DNA of 64,000 bases, from the NCBI GenBank assembly GCA_028023455.1, contig JAQFVV010012477.1, positions 4,756,751 to 4,820,750 on the forward strand, read 5' to 3'. This document shows positions 1-10,785 of this stretch, piece after piece. This DNA is from Epiperipatus broadwayi (taxonomy: Eukaryota > Onychophora > Udeonychophora > Euonychophora > Peripatidae). The position numbers were made by a program, and so were the translations under genes. Position 1 is the first letter of the stretch, and each line of letters begins with the position of its first letter. The notes under the pieces are model-generated. The model saw only the letters and a list, made by a program, of their open reading frames with translations. It was not told the origin of the DNA and did not search any database.

Positions 1-213
1 CGGCTTGAGGGCAGGAAATAGAGTACACCACATGTGGGGTGAGCGATCGATCAATGTGGTCTTTACAGTTATTGATCAACCTATTGGAATTGGGTGGAGT
101 TCTGAATATTATGTTGAATTTATTGTTTAAAGTTTTCGTTAGTTTGCTAGATGTTTTAGGGATGTAGGGGATTGTTATTCTAGGTAGATTAGTGCGAGGT
201 AATTTATTGTTTA
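1..213 (-). mobile_element. Penelope-like element fragment, inverted copy
   Basis: Reading the minus strand gives the same sequence that follows on the plus strand from 214 and again from about 600. It covers the segment just upstream of the GIY-YIG domain and the first codons of that domain. This copy has the simple, non-triplicated order: one 136-bp unit runs straight into the segment that reads GGTTGATCAATAAC. It therefore looks like the ancestral arrangement compared with the plus-strand copy. It is cut by the window start, so its far end is unknown. Head-to-head and partly duplicated copies are typical of Penelope-like elements. Confidence 0.75.
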
Positions 214-344
214 TAAACAATAAATTACCTCGCACTAATCTACCTAGAATAACAATCCCCTACATCCCTAAAACATCTAGCAAACTAACGAAAACTTTAA
301 ACAATAAATTCAACATAATATTCAGAACTCCACCCAATTCCAAT
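83..344. repeat. Near-perfect palindrome in Penelope-like element
   Basis: The arms (about 83-213 and 214-344) are reverse complements of about 130 bp with almost no mismatch and no spacer. The core at 201-226 is a perfect palindrome centred between 213 and 214. The palindrome stops where the right side enters its second tandem unit. Confidence 0.85.
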
Positions 345-617
345 AACAATAAACAATAAATTACCTCGCACTAATCTACCTAGAATAACAATCCCCTACA
401 TCCCTAAAATATCTAGCAAACTAACGAAAACTTTAAACAATAAATTCAACATAATATTCAGAACTCCACCCAATTCCAATAACAATAAACAATAAATTAC
501 CTCGCACTAATCTACCTAGAATAACAATCCCCTACATCCCTAAAATATCTAGCAAACTAATGAAAACTTTAAACAATAAATTCAACATAATATTCAGAAC
601 TCCACCCAATTCCAATA
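214..617 (+). repeat. 136-bp tandem repeat, three units, inside PLE
   Basis: The landmark ACCTCGCACTAATC begins at 227, 363 and 499, so the period is exactly 136 bp. Units differ by only one or two bases. One frame of the unit resembles the short conserved stretch between RT and GIY-YIG of Penelope-like elements (ITIPYIPKISSKL, then NIIFRTPPN). Because 136 is not a multiple of three, each extra unit shifts the frame, so the triplication would break the polyprotein. The third unit joins the GIY-YIG coding segment. Confidence 0.85.
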
Positions 618-988
618 GGTTGATCAATAACTCTAAAGACCACATTGATCGATCGCTCACCCCACACATGGTGTACTCTATTTCCTGCCCTCAAGCTGGA
701 TGCCACGCTACATATTATGGGGAAACCAAAGCCACAATTAATACCAGATTAGCCCAACATCGTTACACATTCAACAGAGCTCAAACGAACAGCAGCACAT
801 CCTCAGTATTTTTCAAACATAGTAAACAATCTGGGCACAACTTCATACCTGCCAACCCCATTATTTTATGTTCAGAGCCAAATGATTACAGGAGAAAAAT
901 AAAGAAGGCATTCTATATTAATAGAGACATCCATGCCATTAACAGAAAGGACACATGCTTCGAGATCTCGAAAAAATGGGCTACGTAA
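560..988 (+). CDS. GIY-YIG endonuclease domain of a Penelope-like retroelement (5'-truncated)
   Basis: The 142-residue open frame is the C-terminal end of a Penelope-like polyprotein. Residues about 1-20 carry the conserved linker NNKFNIIFRTPPN. Next comes a GIY-YIG nuclease core: VYSISCPQAGC (the GIY position reads VYSI), then YYGET (the YIG position) and the arginine-containing INTRLAQHR. A His-containing stretch (KQSGHNF) and the C-terminal YRRKIKKAFYINRD follow. In the family this nuclease nicks the target DNA to prime reverse transcription. The reverse transcriptase that should lie upstream is missing; in its place are the tandem units and the palindrome. The ATG is simply the first in the open frame; the reading frame enters from upstream. 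The copy is a fragment and cannot move by itself. Confidence 0.8.
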   Translation: MKTLNNKFNIIFRTPPNSNRLINNSKDHIDRSLTPHMVYSISCPQAGCHATYYGETKATINTRLAQHRYTFNRAQTNSSTSSVFFKHSKQSGHNFIPANPIILCSEPNDYRRKIKKAFYINRDIHAINRKDTCFEISKKWAT

Positions 989-3900
989 CAGTAGCTTATT
1001 TGAATATTTACATTTGCATATATTTATTACACTTTTCATGAAGGCTATGAGTATGAGGCATGGTTCCTCGAAAACGTTCAGCTGAAAATTTTTAATAGTA
1101 AGTTATATTTTCTCTAATTAATATTTACAATTAAGTATTTTTATTTTTACATATAAGGAGAAATTAAAACCATATTAATCTTATTTTGATATGGAATGTA
1201 AAATTATATTAATTTATTGGTTATTAAGTTCAATGTTTTAGTTTTGTGCTTTTTGTTTACATAGATCTGAATTTCAATATAGTTAATAATTTTGTGGCTT
1301 ATAGGTAAGATGCTGATCTTTTACCTATGCTCCTTTTTCAGACCTTATGTTTGCTTTACTGGTAGAACTGCTGGAATAATTTTGTGTTTGACCAAATTGA
1401 TATTATATATATGGGTTTAATGTAAAAGGACCTCATTTTACTCTATCAATAAACTCCAACAAAAGAGCTAGTACAGGTAATGGAGAAAATTTATTTAATC
1501 TCAGGGAGATTGTCAATTAGTAATAATGGGTAGCTTCTTGGCAATACCAAAGGCAAAAGTTATCTCTATTTACATGGATAAAACCTCATTATTTCTGTTC
1601 TTTATTAGAATGACAGGAAGATATTTCATTAAGATATATATATTCATAATAATCATTATAAAACACAAAAATGTTTATATATGTATAATAGGGATTTGTA
1701 CTAAAAAACCAAGATTGGCGTATATTTCATAACCAATAATAATAAAAAGATAACAAATAAGTAGAACAAAATATTAACGTTATCATATAATAAGTTGTAT
1801 TTCAATCAGCTAATTCAGAGTAAATGGATCTATCTTGGTCAGATTGCATTTGTGTTTTGTCTCTGTTATAATTATTAGCTGAAAAATATCAGTGAGTTTG
1901 AGTACCTACTTTAGAGGCTAAACTTATCTGCATGTGACTTCTACAACTTTTTAATGCACAAATATTTGCTTAAAACATATTTTGATAAATAAAAGATGAA
2001 AAAAATAATAAAGTATTTCAATAGTACAACTTTGAACAACAATAGTATGTGCATAAATACTTTATTATTACAAGCAATTTTACCTTTGCAGTATAGATAA
2101 ATCTAGGTATAAGTTGAAATATATTTCATCTTTCAATCAGTCCTACAATATTTTTAAATATCTATTCTATAATTATCCTAGCTAGTTGCCTAAATAATGA
2201 AAGCCAAATAGATATCTGTTCTTGCTCGAAGATAAAACATATAACTATGAATATTGACGAATTAGCATATGAATAGTGTGATAAGGTCTTTTCTAATTCA
2301 CTGCTTTTCTATAAAAAGATGTTGAGTAAGCCTTGGGCGTGCATTAGGCTGTCATTACTTATTTTACTATATACATATATGCAATGAATTTATTTATATA
2401 AAATTTAAATAAATTCCTGCTAGGAAAAAATAATAAAATTAACAATCATTCGCAACGCATAACAAACTCTTAATAAAAGCTATTTATGACTAAAAAGCTT
2501 TTGATATTATTAAATTAAATGATTTCAAGTTCTAGATTCCTTTTTATAATTTATATTTTAATGCAAGCTCATGATTTATTAAAAAAACAATAGATCAGAG
2601 AAAAATGTATAGTCATTTTTATCAACAAAACATATTAAAAGATTATTTTCTAAATAAATTATTAAATAATTTGGTTATTAATGATGAACAACACTTTTCA
2701 TGACATAAAGATTGCGTAATAACTTGTACAATTGCATTCAGAAATTTATAACATTGATCTCTGTCATAATTTATTATACAAAGAATTCTTACTCAAAAGA
2801 ATTATAAATATGCATATATATACATGCATTAAACTATATGATATCTATAGCGAATGCGTTTATATAACAATGTATTACTTTAAATATTATACCTGCATGG
2901 TTTTTTACAAAGATAGACAAGATACTTATAATCTCTCAAACCATTCAATTTTATTTACTAGAGTGTTAGGGTTAGCTTCAATAATAAAAAATAATTACTG
3001 GGAGATATGATATTTGGAACTAGAAGTGATAGAGTTGAGTGGCTTCATTCTTAGAGTCCCAAACAATTAAAGATAGTATATTGAGGTCATTGTGAGTAAT
3101 AAGGAAACTACTTTGTATTTTTATAAAATTTTACTAGAACATGGTACAAGATGGTCAAATTCAGCTTGAGTGATATAAAATTTAATGCAAATATAGATGA
3201 GATGCTATAATCAAAATCAGAGTAAAAGTGATTTTGAAATGGTTTCTTGATAATATACTGTTAACTATAGGAAACTGTTCTAATGTTGTAGAAAAATAAA
3301 TTCAAGTAGGTTCAACAGAAAAAGAGATTAGTTACATCAGTCTTAAATCTTTACAATTCTGTAGTTAAAAGTATTATCCTACATTAATAATCTTGAATAT
3401 TTTATATTACATTAACATTCATATATTTGACTTATTCACTGTGATTTATGGCACTGAATGAATAGCAGACTTTTGCGCTTAAAGTTCACGTTACATCCAA
3501 TTGTCCATTTCTGGTGCTGAAACTTCCTATGAAGTCCAGAGCAAAGAAAACAGGTGATTATTTTTTTTTATTACTATTTATTTTACACTTCTAATATTTC
3601 TATTATTAATATTAGAGATATTTTTTTAATTTATAAAAACTACCATTTTGGTCAAATCAATTTCCGAACACATTTTATAGATACTTTCAGATACATGGAC
3701 AGGAAAATATCATTAAATAGTGCTAAGCAAATATGTAATTTTTTGTCATATCAAATTCATGTTCGAAGTCTAGTTCAAAATGATTATTAGTTATATTATC
3801 TTAAAAAATGTCATGACAAAGGACTCGTGCTATTCTCAACTTTTATTATTACAGTTTTCCCAAGGTTAAAGGCTTTGCAAACTTTTTTCATTCTCCACAC

Positions 3901-4047
3901 AATTACACACAAAAATATTGATTGAAATAAAGATGTCTATATATTTAAAGATTAGAACTGGGGTTGATCAAACATGATCATATAATCTCAAGTTTTCAGA
4001 AAGATGAGTGCTAGTATAAAAGCTCATAAAGAACATTTTTGTATATT
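989..4047. other. AT-rich DNA without recognisable features
   Basis: Both strands hold only short open frames rich in Ile, Tyr, Phe and Lys codons, as expected for AT-rich noncoding DNA. I see no domain, splice-supported exon or RNA gene. The start (990-1090) may be the untranslated tail of the Penelope-like element. Confidence 0.6.
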
Positions 4048-4261
4048 AGGAGTAGTCAAACTTTTCTGACTATGGAGCACATGGATTTCTGTAAGGTCAA
4101 TAGTGGGCTGCTTTGTGTAAAATGTTAAACTTTCTGATACACAAGATATTCATAATATAGACAATTATTGCAATTGTGCAAAGGACAATTTTCTATTTTC
4201 AATGAATTGTCATAAAATAAAGCTTTTAAAATCTATTTCAAGCAAATTTAGGATATTCAGT

Positions 4262-5248
4262 ATTATATATATATATATATGAAAAACAAAAAAACACAAG
4301 TTAAAAAAAACAACAACTTGCTAACACGTAGTTTTCTGTTTACATAAATGTCAGAGTGAGTATTCACTATCTCTAACTTTAATTCCACTTTCAGATCATG
4401 ATTTCGAGCTATTTTCTATCGTCAGTATAAGACAGGAATAAGAAACTAGATCTAAACACAAACTCTGAGCATTTATGAAACAGTTTCTATTCAGCTTACA
4501 AGCGTGAATCTTTTAGACATGTTAATGTCTTCAAACTCAGCATAGCAAGCCAGATAGCTACATGGGTCTGATCTCAGTTCAGAATCACCACATAGTAGAA
4601 GCCTCTGCAATATACATCATTGCAAGAAAGACCTTTCTGTTTCACAAATGCTCAGAGTTTGTGTTTAGATCTAGTTTCTTATTCCTGTCTTTCACTGACT
4701 ATAGCAAATAGCTTGAAATCATGATCTGAAAGTGGAATTAAAGTTAGAGATAATGAATACTCGCTCTGACATTTATGTAAACAGAAAACTATGCTTGACA
4801 GTGTTTTTGGTAGAACGCCATCTGTTATCATAAATACAAGCATTAGCAAGTTTTTTAACTTGTGTTTTTTTGTTTTTCATAAATGTACCTTTGAGGTCTT
4901 TCTTGCAATGATGTATATTGCAGAGGCTTCTACTATGTGGTGATGCTGACTGAGATAAGACCTATGTAGCTATCTGGCTTGCTATGCTGAGTTTGAAGAC
5001 ATTAACGTGTCTAAAAGATTCACGCTTGCAAGCTGAATAGAAACTGTTTCATAAATGCTCAGAGTTTGTGTTTAGATCTAGTTTCTTATTCCTGTCTTTC
5101 ACTGATGATAGCAAATAGCTTGAAATCATGATCTGAATGTGAAATTAAAGTTAGAGATAGTGAATACTTGCTCTGACGCTTATGTAAACAGAAAACTATG
5201 CTTGACGGTGTTTTTGGAAGAATGCCATCTGTTATCATATATATATAT
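4262..5248. repeat. Foldback element, family F3 (about 1 kb)
   Basis: The left arm at about 4331-4628 is the reverse complement of about 4893-5205. The middle (4629-4892) holds a partial extra copy of the right-arm end, and 4283-4330 also pairs with 4842-4880. Both outer borders are short TA runs (4263-4280 and 5237-5248). No protein is encoded. Parts of the arms, such as CCTCTGCAATATACA and the stretch around GATAGCTACATGGGTCTGA, recur in the foldback at 49965-51070. Confidence 0.75.
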
Positions 5249-5249
5249 G

Positions 5250-5995
5250 TTCAAATGTGAATAAAATTTTTTTGCATGGCAAGTCAAAAACTTTGGTTTG
5301 ATGCACTTTAGCTCCTAGTTTACTGATAACTTTAAAACTAATATAACATGGAAAAAAATTATTTGGCAGAAAATATTCAGTTCAAAATTTAAGTTATTAT
5401 TTTTCATTAAATTTCTTGTCTTTGAAATATAGTGAATAATCAGCCAAACTTGCCACTCACAATAACTTAAAAGGCATGCATATTATAAAAAAAACTTTAT
5501 TTGACAAAATTTATGCAAGGATTAGTCAACAACACAATGTCTGCAACTAGCATGTGACTGAAATATTACATTAAGATAAGACAGTCTCTCAAACACAATG
5601 TTATTGCAAGAACTATTTAAATGGGGATTTCTTTTGATAATTGAGGACCTTGCTTTCAAGAAATGAAATGAGATTCTCTAAAGCAAAAATAGTCCTCAGC
5701 TTAGAGTCAGCAGCTGCATTTGACCCTTGCTATTCTTTGCTCATCCGTATTCTATACTAATCCAACTGTCTAGAAGCAGGAAAAATGTTGACAGAATGAG
5801 GGAAAGGGTTCAGAAATAAAACAAAAAAATATTCTAGTTTTTCTTTTATTAAGGAAAATACACATACAATTACAATATAAATCTTTTGGTATACATTTGT
5901 TTGGATTTGTTACACATATTATAACAATCATTAGTAAATAATTTTCCAAACTAGAAAATATACCCATTTGATACATTAGTTATTATTGTGACAAA
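5250..5995. other. AT-rich DNA without recognisable features
   Basis: No coding, RNA or repeat feature seen between the foldback element and the 3' side of the LINE. Confidence 0.5.
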
Positions 5996-6335
5996 TTAAT
6001 TTCATGATCAGAGCAAGAAGCTCATCTTCAAACTTAGTCTATAATTATTGTGTACTAGTTTTATATCAGAACAACTGGCTCTTCATTTAGTGACTTAGTC
6101 AGTGATCATTGTGCAGTCCATATTTTGATTGACAGTGATCATTTGTCATTCTCCATCTAACTGAACCATTTTTTAATCTTGAATTAATTTTTAATTAGCA
6201 TGCCTGAGGATTGGCTCTTCATCCAGTGGCCTAAGTTGCCCCCAAGTGTCCCCAAAGAGCTTTTCCAGCATTAATAAGTGATCCCTAAACATAGTCTTTC
6301 GAATAAATTTTTTACACACCTCCCATGGTTCTTCC

Positions 6336-7106
6336 TCATTTAAAAATATAATTCCCCATTAACCACACAGCATAAAGCAGGAACATTCCCATTCTAATTG
6401 CAGCAAAAACACCACTCGTTATAGCATCCTTGATTCTTAGAATTTTCATGTTAGCTGACAGTACTCTGATTATGATATTTTGTCTAGCAGGACTCAAAAA
6501 TGGGCAAGCAGTAAAAATATGTTTAATAGTTTCATCTGCCACTTTACATAAGCTACATAGTGGTTCTATTTTTGAGAAATTTCTATGATTTACTAAAAAA
6601 TGATTGGTTGGAAAGGCTTTCAAATTAAATTTTATGATAAAGTCAATATGTTTGGCTTCCAAGTAGCAAAATTTTAGTTTCCTGATTAGTAATTTGGTAG
6701 ATAAATCAAGCTCAGTAGTTAATTCAGTAATGTTTGCATGCATGTATTTGTAAACTTGCCAGTAAGTGTTAGTGTTGTCAATAATTGATGCTGTAACTTT
6801 GAAGAATTTGTTGGCATATGCTAGCAGCTCTATGGCCCACTTACTTTGTATGGGTGGTGGCATATCATATGGTTCAATATCATCCTGTACTGAGTCCACT
6901 GGCAAACTTGGATTCATTGCCTTAAGCATTGATAGGTATTTCTGGATGAAGAAGGTGTTGAGATCATGCAACCCTAGCCCTCTCAATTCTTTCAGTCTCT
7001 GCACCTTGGCTAAACTGATGGTTACTGTTTTCCTCTTCCACAAGATGCCAGTACAGACTGAGTTTATTGCATTCTGAAAGGTCTTGGTTGGTTTACGAAG
7101 TGACAT
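6336..7106 (-). pseudogene. LINE ORF2 C-terminal region with Cys-His motif
   Basis: This open frame of 256 residues lies downstream of the RT in the same orientation. It carries CSLCKVADETIKHIFTACP, a Cys-X2-Cys-X7-His-X4-Cys arrangement found at the C-terminus of L1/Tx1-like and related LINE ORF2 proteins. There it is thought to help bind the element RNA. Hydrophobic-plus-basic sequence precedes it (STKLLIRKLKFCYLEAKHID). The frame ends with a stop at 6336, which I take as the natural end of ORF2. It is separated from the RT piece by frameshifts between 7107 and 7356. A shorter open frame on the opposite strand inside it is only a shadow. Confidence 0.75.
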
Positions 7107-7356
7107 GAAGTAATTAATTCATGGAAGCACCAACATGTTAATCAGTGCTTCTTTACCTGGGAGTGATAAGTAGATCCCTGAGAGAACACTTGCAACCTTT
7201 TTGGTTTTTTCTCATAGCTGACCTGGACAGCATCATGGGAAATCCAAAAAAGTTTAGAGGTTCCCCCAAGAATCTTTAAGAAATTTCTGTCACCTGATGG
7301 ATCTTCCAGGTAGCAGATTTCTCAGAGTTTATTCTTAGCCCATATCTCCCAGTGTA

Positions 7357-8298
7357 TTAATTCAGCAGTTTATATAGTTTGGGCAAGTATTTATGCGAGA
7401 GGAGGAAGACTATAATGTCATCAACATATGATATGTGATCAATTTCCTTTCCTAGCAATGGGACAAATACCCCAGGAAGATGTTTCTCAATAGCTGTTAA
7501 TAGAGGGTTTACATAGGCTATGAAACACAAGGTGCTAAAAGGTGACCCCTGGGGTATTGATAGATGTGGTTTAAACCCTGGGGCCAAAGAGCCATCCAAT
7601 GATGTATATATTGATCTATATAGCAGCAGATTTGCTATGATTCTGATGTAGACTTTGGGTGCCCCATAGTGCTCCAAAATTGAGAATAATTTTGCAGGCA
7701 CCACAGAGTCAAATGCTGCTGCAAAGTCCACCTGCACCACAATAGGTCCCGATGTCTTTTTAGGCCTTATATACTCCACCAATAAGGCAAATTTCCTTAC
7801 TGCCTCAATGGTGGATGATCCCTTGCAGGCACATTGGTGTTTACTGGGCAGCTGCTGTTGGATCTTATCCTTAAAAAATGATTTGATGATTTTTTATTAA
7901 TAATGGAGTTACTGATATGGGTCTCAAATTAGTTAATGGAGATGGATTCAATGGCTTTTTGAGAAAAGGTACAAGCACAACAAGGTACAGGTCAGGTTGA
8001 TCTGAAATTCCCCGGCCAGCACACCAATGATTTGATGGATTATTTTAACTGTGAAATTACTCAGGTGTAACAAGAAAAATCATGGTATCCCATGAAGTCC
8101 TGGATGTACATGTTCTAGATAAGATCTCAGCCAATGGAGAATTTGCTGCTTAGTAATGGCATGATCTTGTGACACTGGGTCACCTTGCCAAACATTTCCA
8201 ATCTTGTAACTGGAATTTTGCAACTTCTTCCTGAAGTGGTCATCTATTTTCTCCAACATAGTACTTCCTATGTAGTTACAATTATTTATGGACAGCAT
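7357..8298 (-). pseudogene. LINE reverse transcriptase domain, frameshifted
   Basis: The best piece (7782-7357) has RT motif A in VVQVDFAAAFDSVV (catalytic Asp in the DFAAAFD segment), motif B in IPQGSPFSTLCF and motif C in SYVDDIIVF, the two-Asp YVDD box. Upstream, in other frames, are KKPLNPSPLTNLRPISVTP (about 7900-7960, the finger motif NLRPIS) and CACKGSSTIEAV. A further piece at 8298-8080 ends in HPGLHGIP, as expected just before the fingers. The catalytic residues are all still present, but at least two frameshifts divide the domain. In a live element it makes the cDNA at the nicked target. Confidence 0.85.
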
Positions 8299-8346
8299 TA
8301 AAGGTGTGGGTCTTCTCTGAGCACCAATGGTCCACCTCAGGTAGCT

Positions 8347-8616
8347 TCATGTCCAGTTGTTCTTTGTGGATAAATAGATATTGGCTCTTTTTACTGCAAT
8401 ATAATTTGTAAGCACCTTCTGTTTGTCTCTGTATTGCTTTTTGAGGCTAAGGATCTCTTGCACCCTGGCCTCCATAGTTGTTAACTCACTGACTCTTTCT
8501 GCTATGGTATCCAGCTCCTTTAGCAGTCTTGTGGGCCCCTTGGTTCTCCTGCTGAAGGTGTTGATCAGAGAATGTAAGATTCCCACAAATGCCAACCATG
8601 ACTGCAATGTATCCAA
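8347..8616 (-). pseudogene. LINE ORF2 linker between endonuclease and RT
   Basis: An 89-residue open stretch predicted to be mostly helical and charged (for example KELDTIAERVSELTTMEAR). It sits exactly between the endonuclease and RT pieces and overlaps the endonuclease frame by about 50 bp in another frame, which marks a frameshift. No catalytic motif is visible. Confidence 0.6.
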
Positions 8617-9371
8617 GAAAAAGACCTGAATCTTGTGGAAGAGGATATCACCTTAGAGAATATCCATTCAGGTGCATTCTCTTTATTTAACATTCTGATT
8701 GTTTTCATGTTGATCATGGGAGTCAGTGATAGAGGGTCTACATTTAGGGAAATTAACATGGCTAAATGATCAGAATAAGTTACCAATTGTAGTTCAGCTT
8801 CTAAATCATGATAAATTTCACCACTGTAATAGAGTAAATCAATTAGAGTTCTGTGCTTCCATGTGTAGAAGGAAAAGGCATTTTGTGGGAAACATCCCTC
8901 ACCACACAACAACACCCTATTAATCATATGCAGATATCTTCCATTAAATTGATGATAACTCATGTTAAAGTTCCCAAATAATATTATTAACAACATTGAT
9001 GAGACCAAGACTGAGTTAATCATATTAATTGTGTATTCAACCAATCTGGGAACCTTTTGAAGGTATGTATATATAAGGATCACTGATACATTTGTAATTG
9101 TAATTTCAATTATTAATAGATCTTGACTAAGATATAAAGTTCTGCATCTGTCTAATTTAGAGTTCTTCTTAATAATTACTGCTACACCAGATGAGGCTGC
9201 ATTGGATGGATGATATATTAGGACCCCAGATTGGCTAAGAGTTTGATCAATTCTTGCATTGGACTTCTAGTGAAGTTTTGTTTTACTCAGGCAGACTATG
9301 TAAAGATCATTGTTGTCTATCCATTTCTTGAGAGCATAAACTATTCCCATGAAGTTTAGTCCCCTAATGTT
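8565..9371 (-). pseudogene. LINE APE-type endonuclease domain with disrupted catalytic residue
   Basis: On the minus strand from 9371 the frame opens with NIRGLNFMGIVYALKKW and DLYIVCLSKTKLH, the N-terminal signature of APE-like LINE endonucleases. The usual glutamate of the S/QETKL motif reads Lys (LSKTKL), and a TAG stop follows LH. Further on come SSGVAVIIKKNSKL, LFGNFNMSYHQFNG (family GDFN, here GNFN), then TWKHRTLIDLLYYSG and TYSDHLAML (the SDH motif). The domain layout is complete, but the Glu-to-Lys and Asp-to-Asn changes plus the internal stop would abolish nicking. Confidence 0.8.
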
Positions 9372-9468
9372 TACTCCCCCAATTTTGATGAGTATTTAAC
9401 TGATGTTGCTATATTGGGAGATGAAGTTTGTGGTGCTTCCATGATATATTTAATCTGACCATCTTATA

Positions 9469-10513
9469 GCTTTCCCAAATCCAACAGAGTAATGTTAGAC
9501 TCATCCCCAGACACATTATCCAGAGGAATGTTTCTTTCAATTGTCTGCTGTTGTTGATTTGGTTCACCACTTACCCTTCCTGGATCTTTACACATCTGCT
9601 CCTTGACATTTTCAAAGCTAGTATCTGTACCTTCTGAATCTTCACAAGTTTGCTTTATATCTGACTCACTATTTTCTTCTGTTTTCTTTATTTTTTTTCT
9701 TTGATCTTCTCTTGATTGGTTTTAATCTTGGACTTCTGGGCTTCATTGTTTTGTTGCTATCACAATTATCATCAGAACGAGTTTCTGAAGTCAAAGTTGA
9801 GTTATCCTCTAGTTGTAAACTTGAAGAGTTGTGTGATTTCCTCTTGTTTGCTGTTAGGATTGATGTTTTACTCTCAGTGACCAAATAAAAATCTTCTAAA
9901 GTAGTTCCACCAGTTATAGGCTGCTTGTCACTCTCCTTACGTGTGTTAGATTTTTCTTTTTCACTTAACATTTGTATAGTAGGTTCTGTCACAATTTTGA
10001 CCTCATATCAATTAAGCTTACTTCTTCATGATTTTCTAGCATGTCTTGCACACTTGCAGAGGTTACTTGTTGTTGATCCATGATTTCTTTACTCACCTTA
10101 GCAAAATCTTGAGTTAGTTTTGTATTTTTGGAATTTTCCCTGAATCTGTGAAATCTGCTGTTCCTAATACCACAACTTTGACATTTTTTAGTTGGGCATG
10201 ATCCCATGAGATGTGTTCTGTCCCCACAGGTGAAGGATTGTGGCTGAACACCACATATGGACATGAATAAGGGGCAATTTATTTCCTCTAATACTGATGG
10301 AAGATCATTGAGTGATACTCCTAATTTTAAAGAGAAGGTTGCTGTATTTGGTAGGAGTTCCAGCCCAAACCTTTTTTCGGAAAGATATTTAAATGCTGTG
10401 ATAATACCATAGTCTTGTAATAGTTTTTGAAGATCAGTACCCTTAAAATTTCTATAACAATTTCTGATAACTCCATGTGCAACTTTGGGCCTTATCAGGA
10501 ATCTATTGTGCAA
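9469..10513 (-). pseudogene. LINE ORF1 C-terminal half with zinc knuckle
   Basis: The minus-strand piece 10513-9989 contains the motif SFTCGDRTHLMGSCPTKKC, a CCHC knuckle whose first Cys position reads Ser, followed by a second Cys pair (KKCQSCG). Upstream residues (FLIRPKVAHGVIRNCYRNF, then YGIITAFKYLSEKRFG) resemble the small RNA-binding fold of LINE ORF1 proteins. A charged, Ser/Thr/Asn-rich tail continues in shifted frames (9992-9669, then to a stop at about 9469) and ends with NITLLDLGKL. In related elements ORF1 coats the RNA. The copy is broken by at least two frameshifts. Confidence 0.7.
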
Positions 10514-10785
10514 CGCATTTTGATTTCATCTAAATATTTCCTTCTGCAAAATATTCATGAATTCTATGACAAAGTACCTCCCCTTTTCATGGTGGAAGAT
10601 TTTCTTGATTGAGACACCTAGATATTGACTTTTAATTAGTAAAAAAAATTCATTAGTGGGAAATTGAAAGAGACTGCCATGTTAATTTGTTGTTGTCAAT
10701 ATTGAATGTATAATTGCTGTCATAATTTCTGAAGGAACTGAATAGCTAGGGAGGTATTCCATCATTGAACTCATTGCTAACTTTC

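Noticed and set aside
1526-3790. Three short open frames (1526-1732, 2732-3010, 3554-3790)
   Set aside because: Ile/Tyr/Phe/Lys-rich translations of AT-rich DNA, no domain, no repeat support.
6766-7077. 103-codon open frame on the plus strand
   Set aside because: Lies antisense to the LINE ORF2 C-terminal region; a shadow.
8423-8923. Plus-strand open frames opposite the LINE
   Set aside because: Antisense shadows of the linker and endonuclease.
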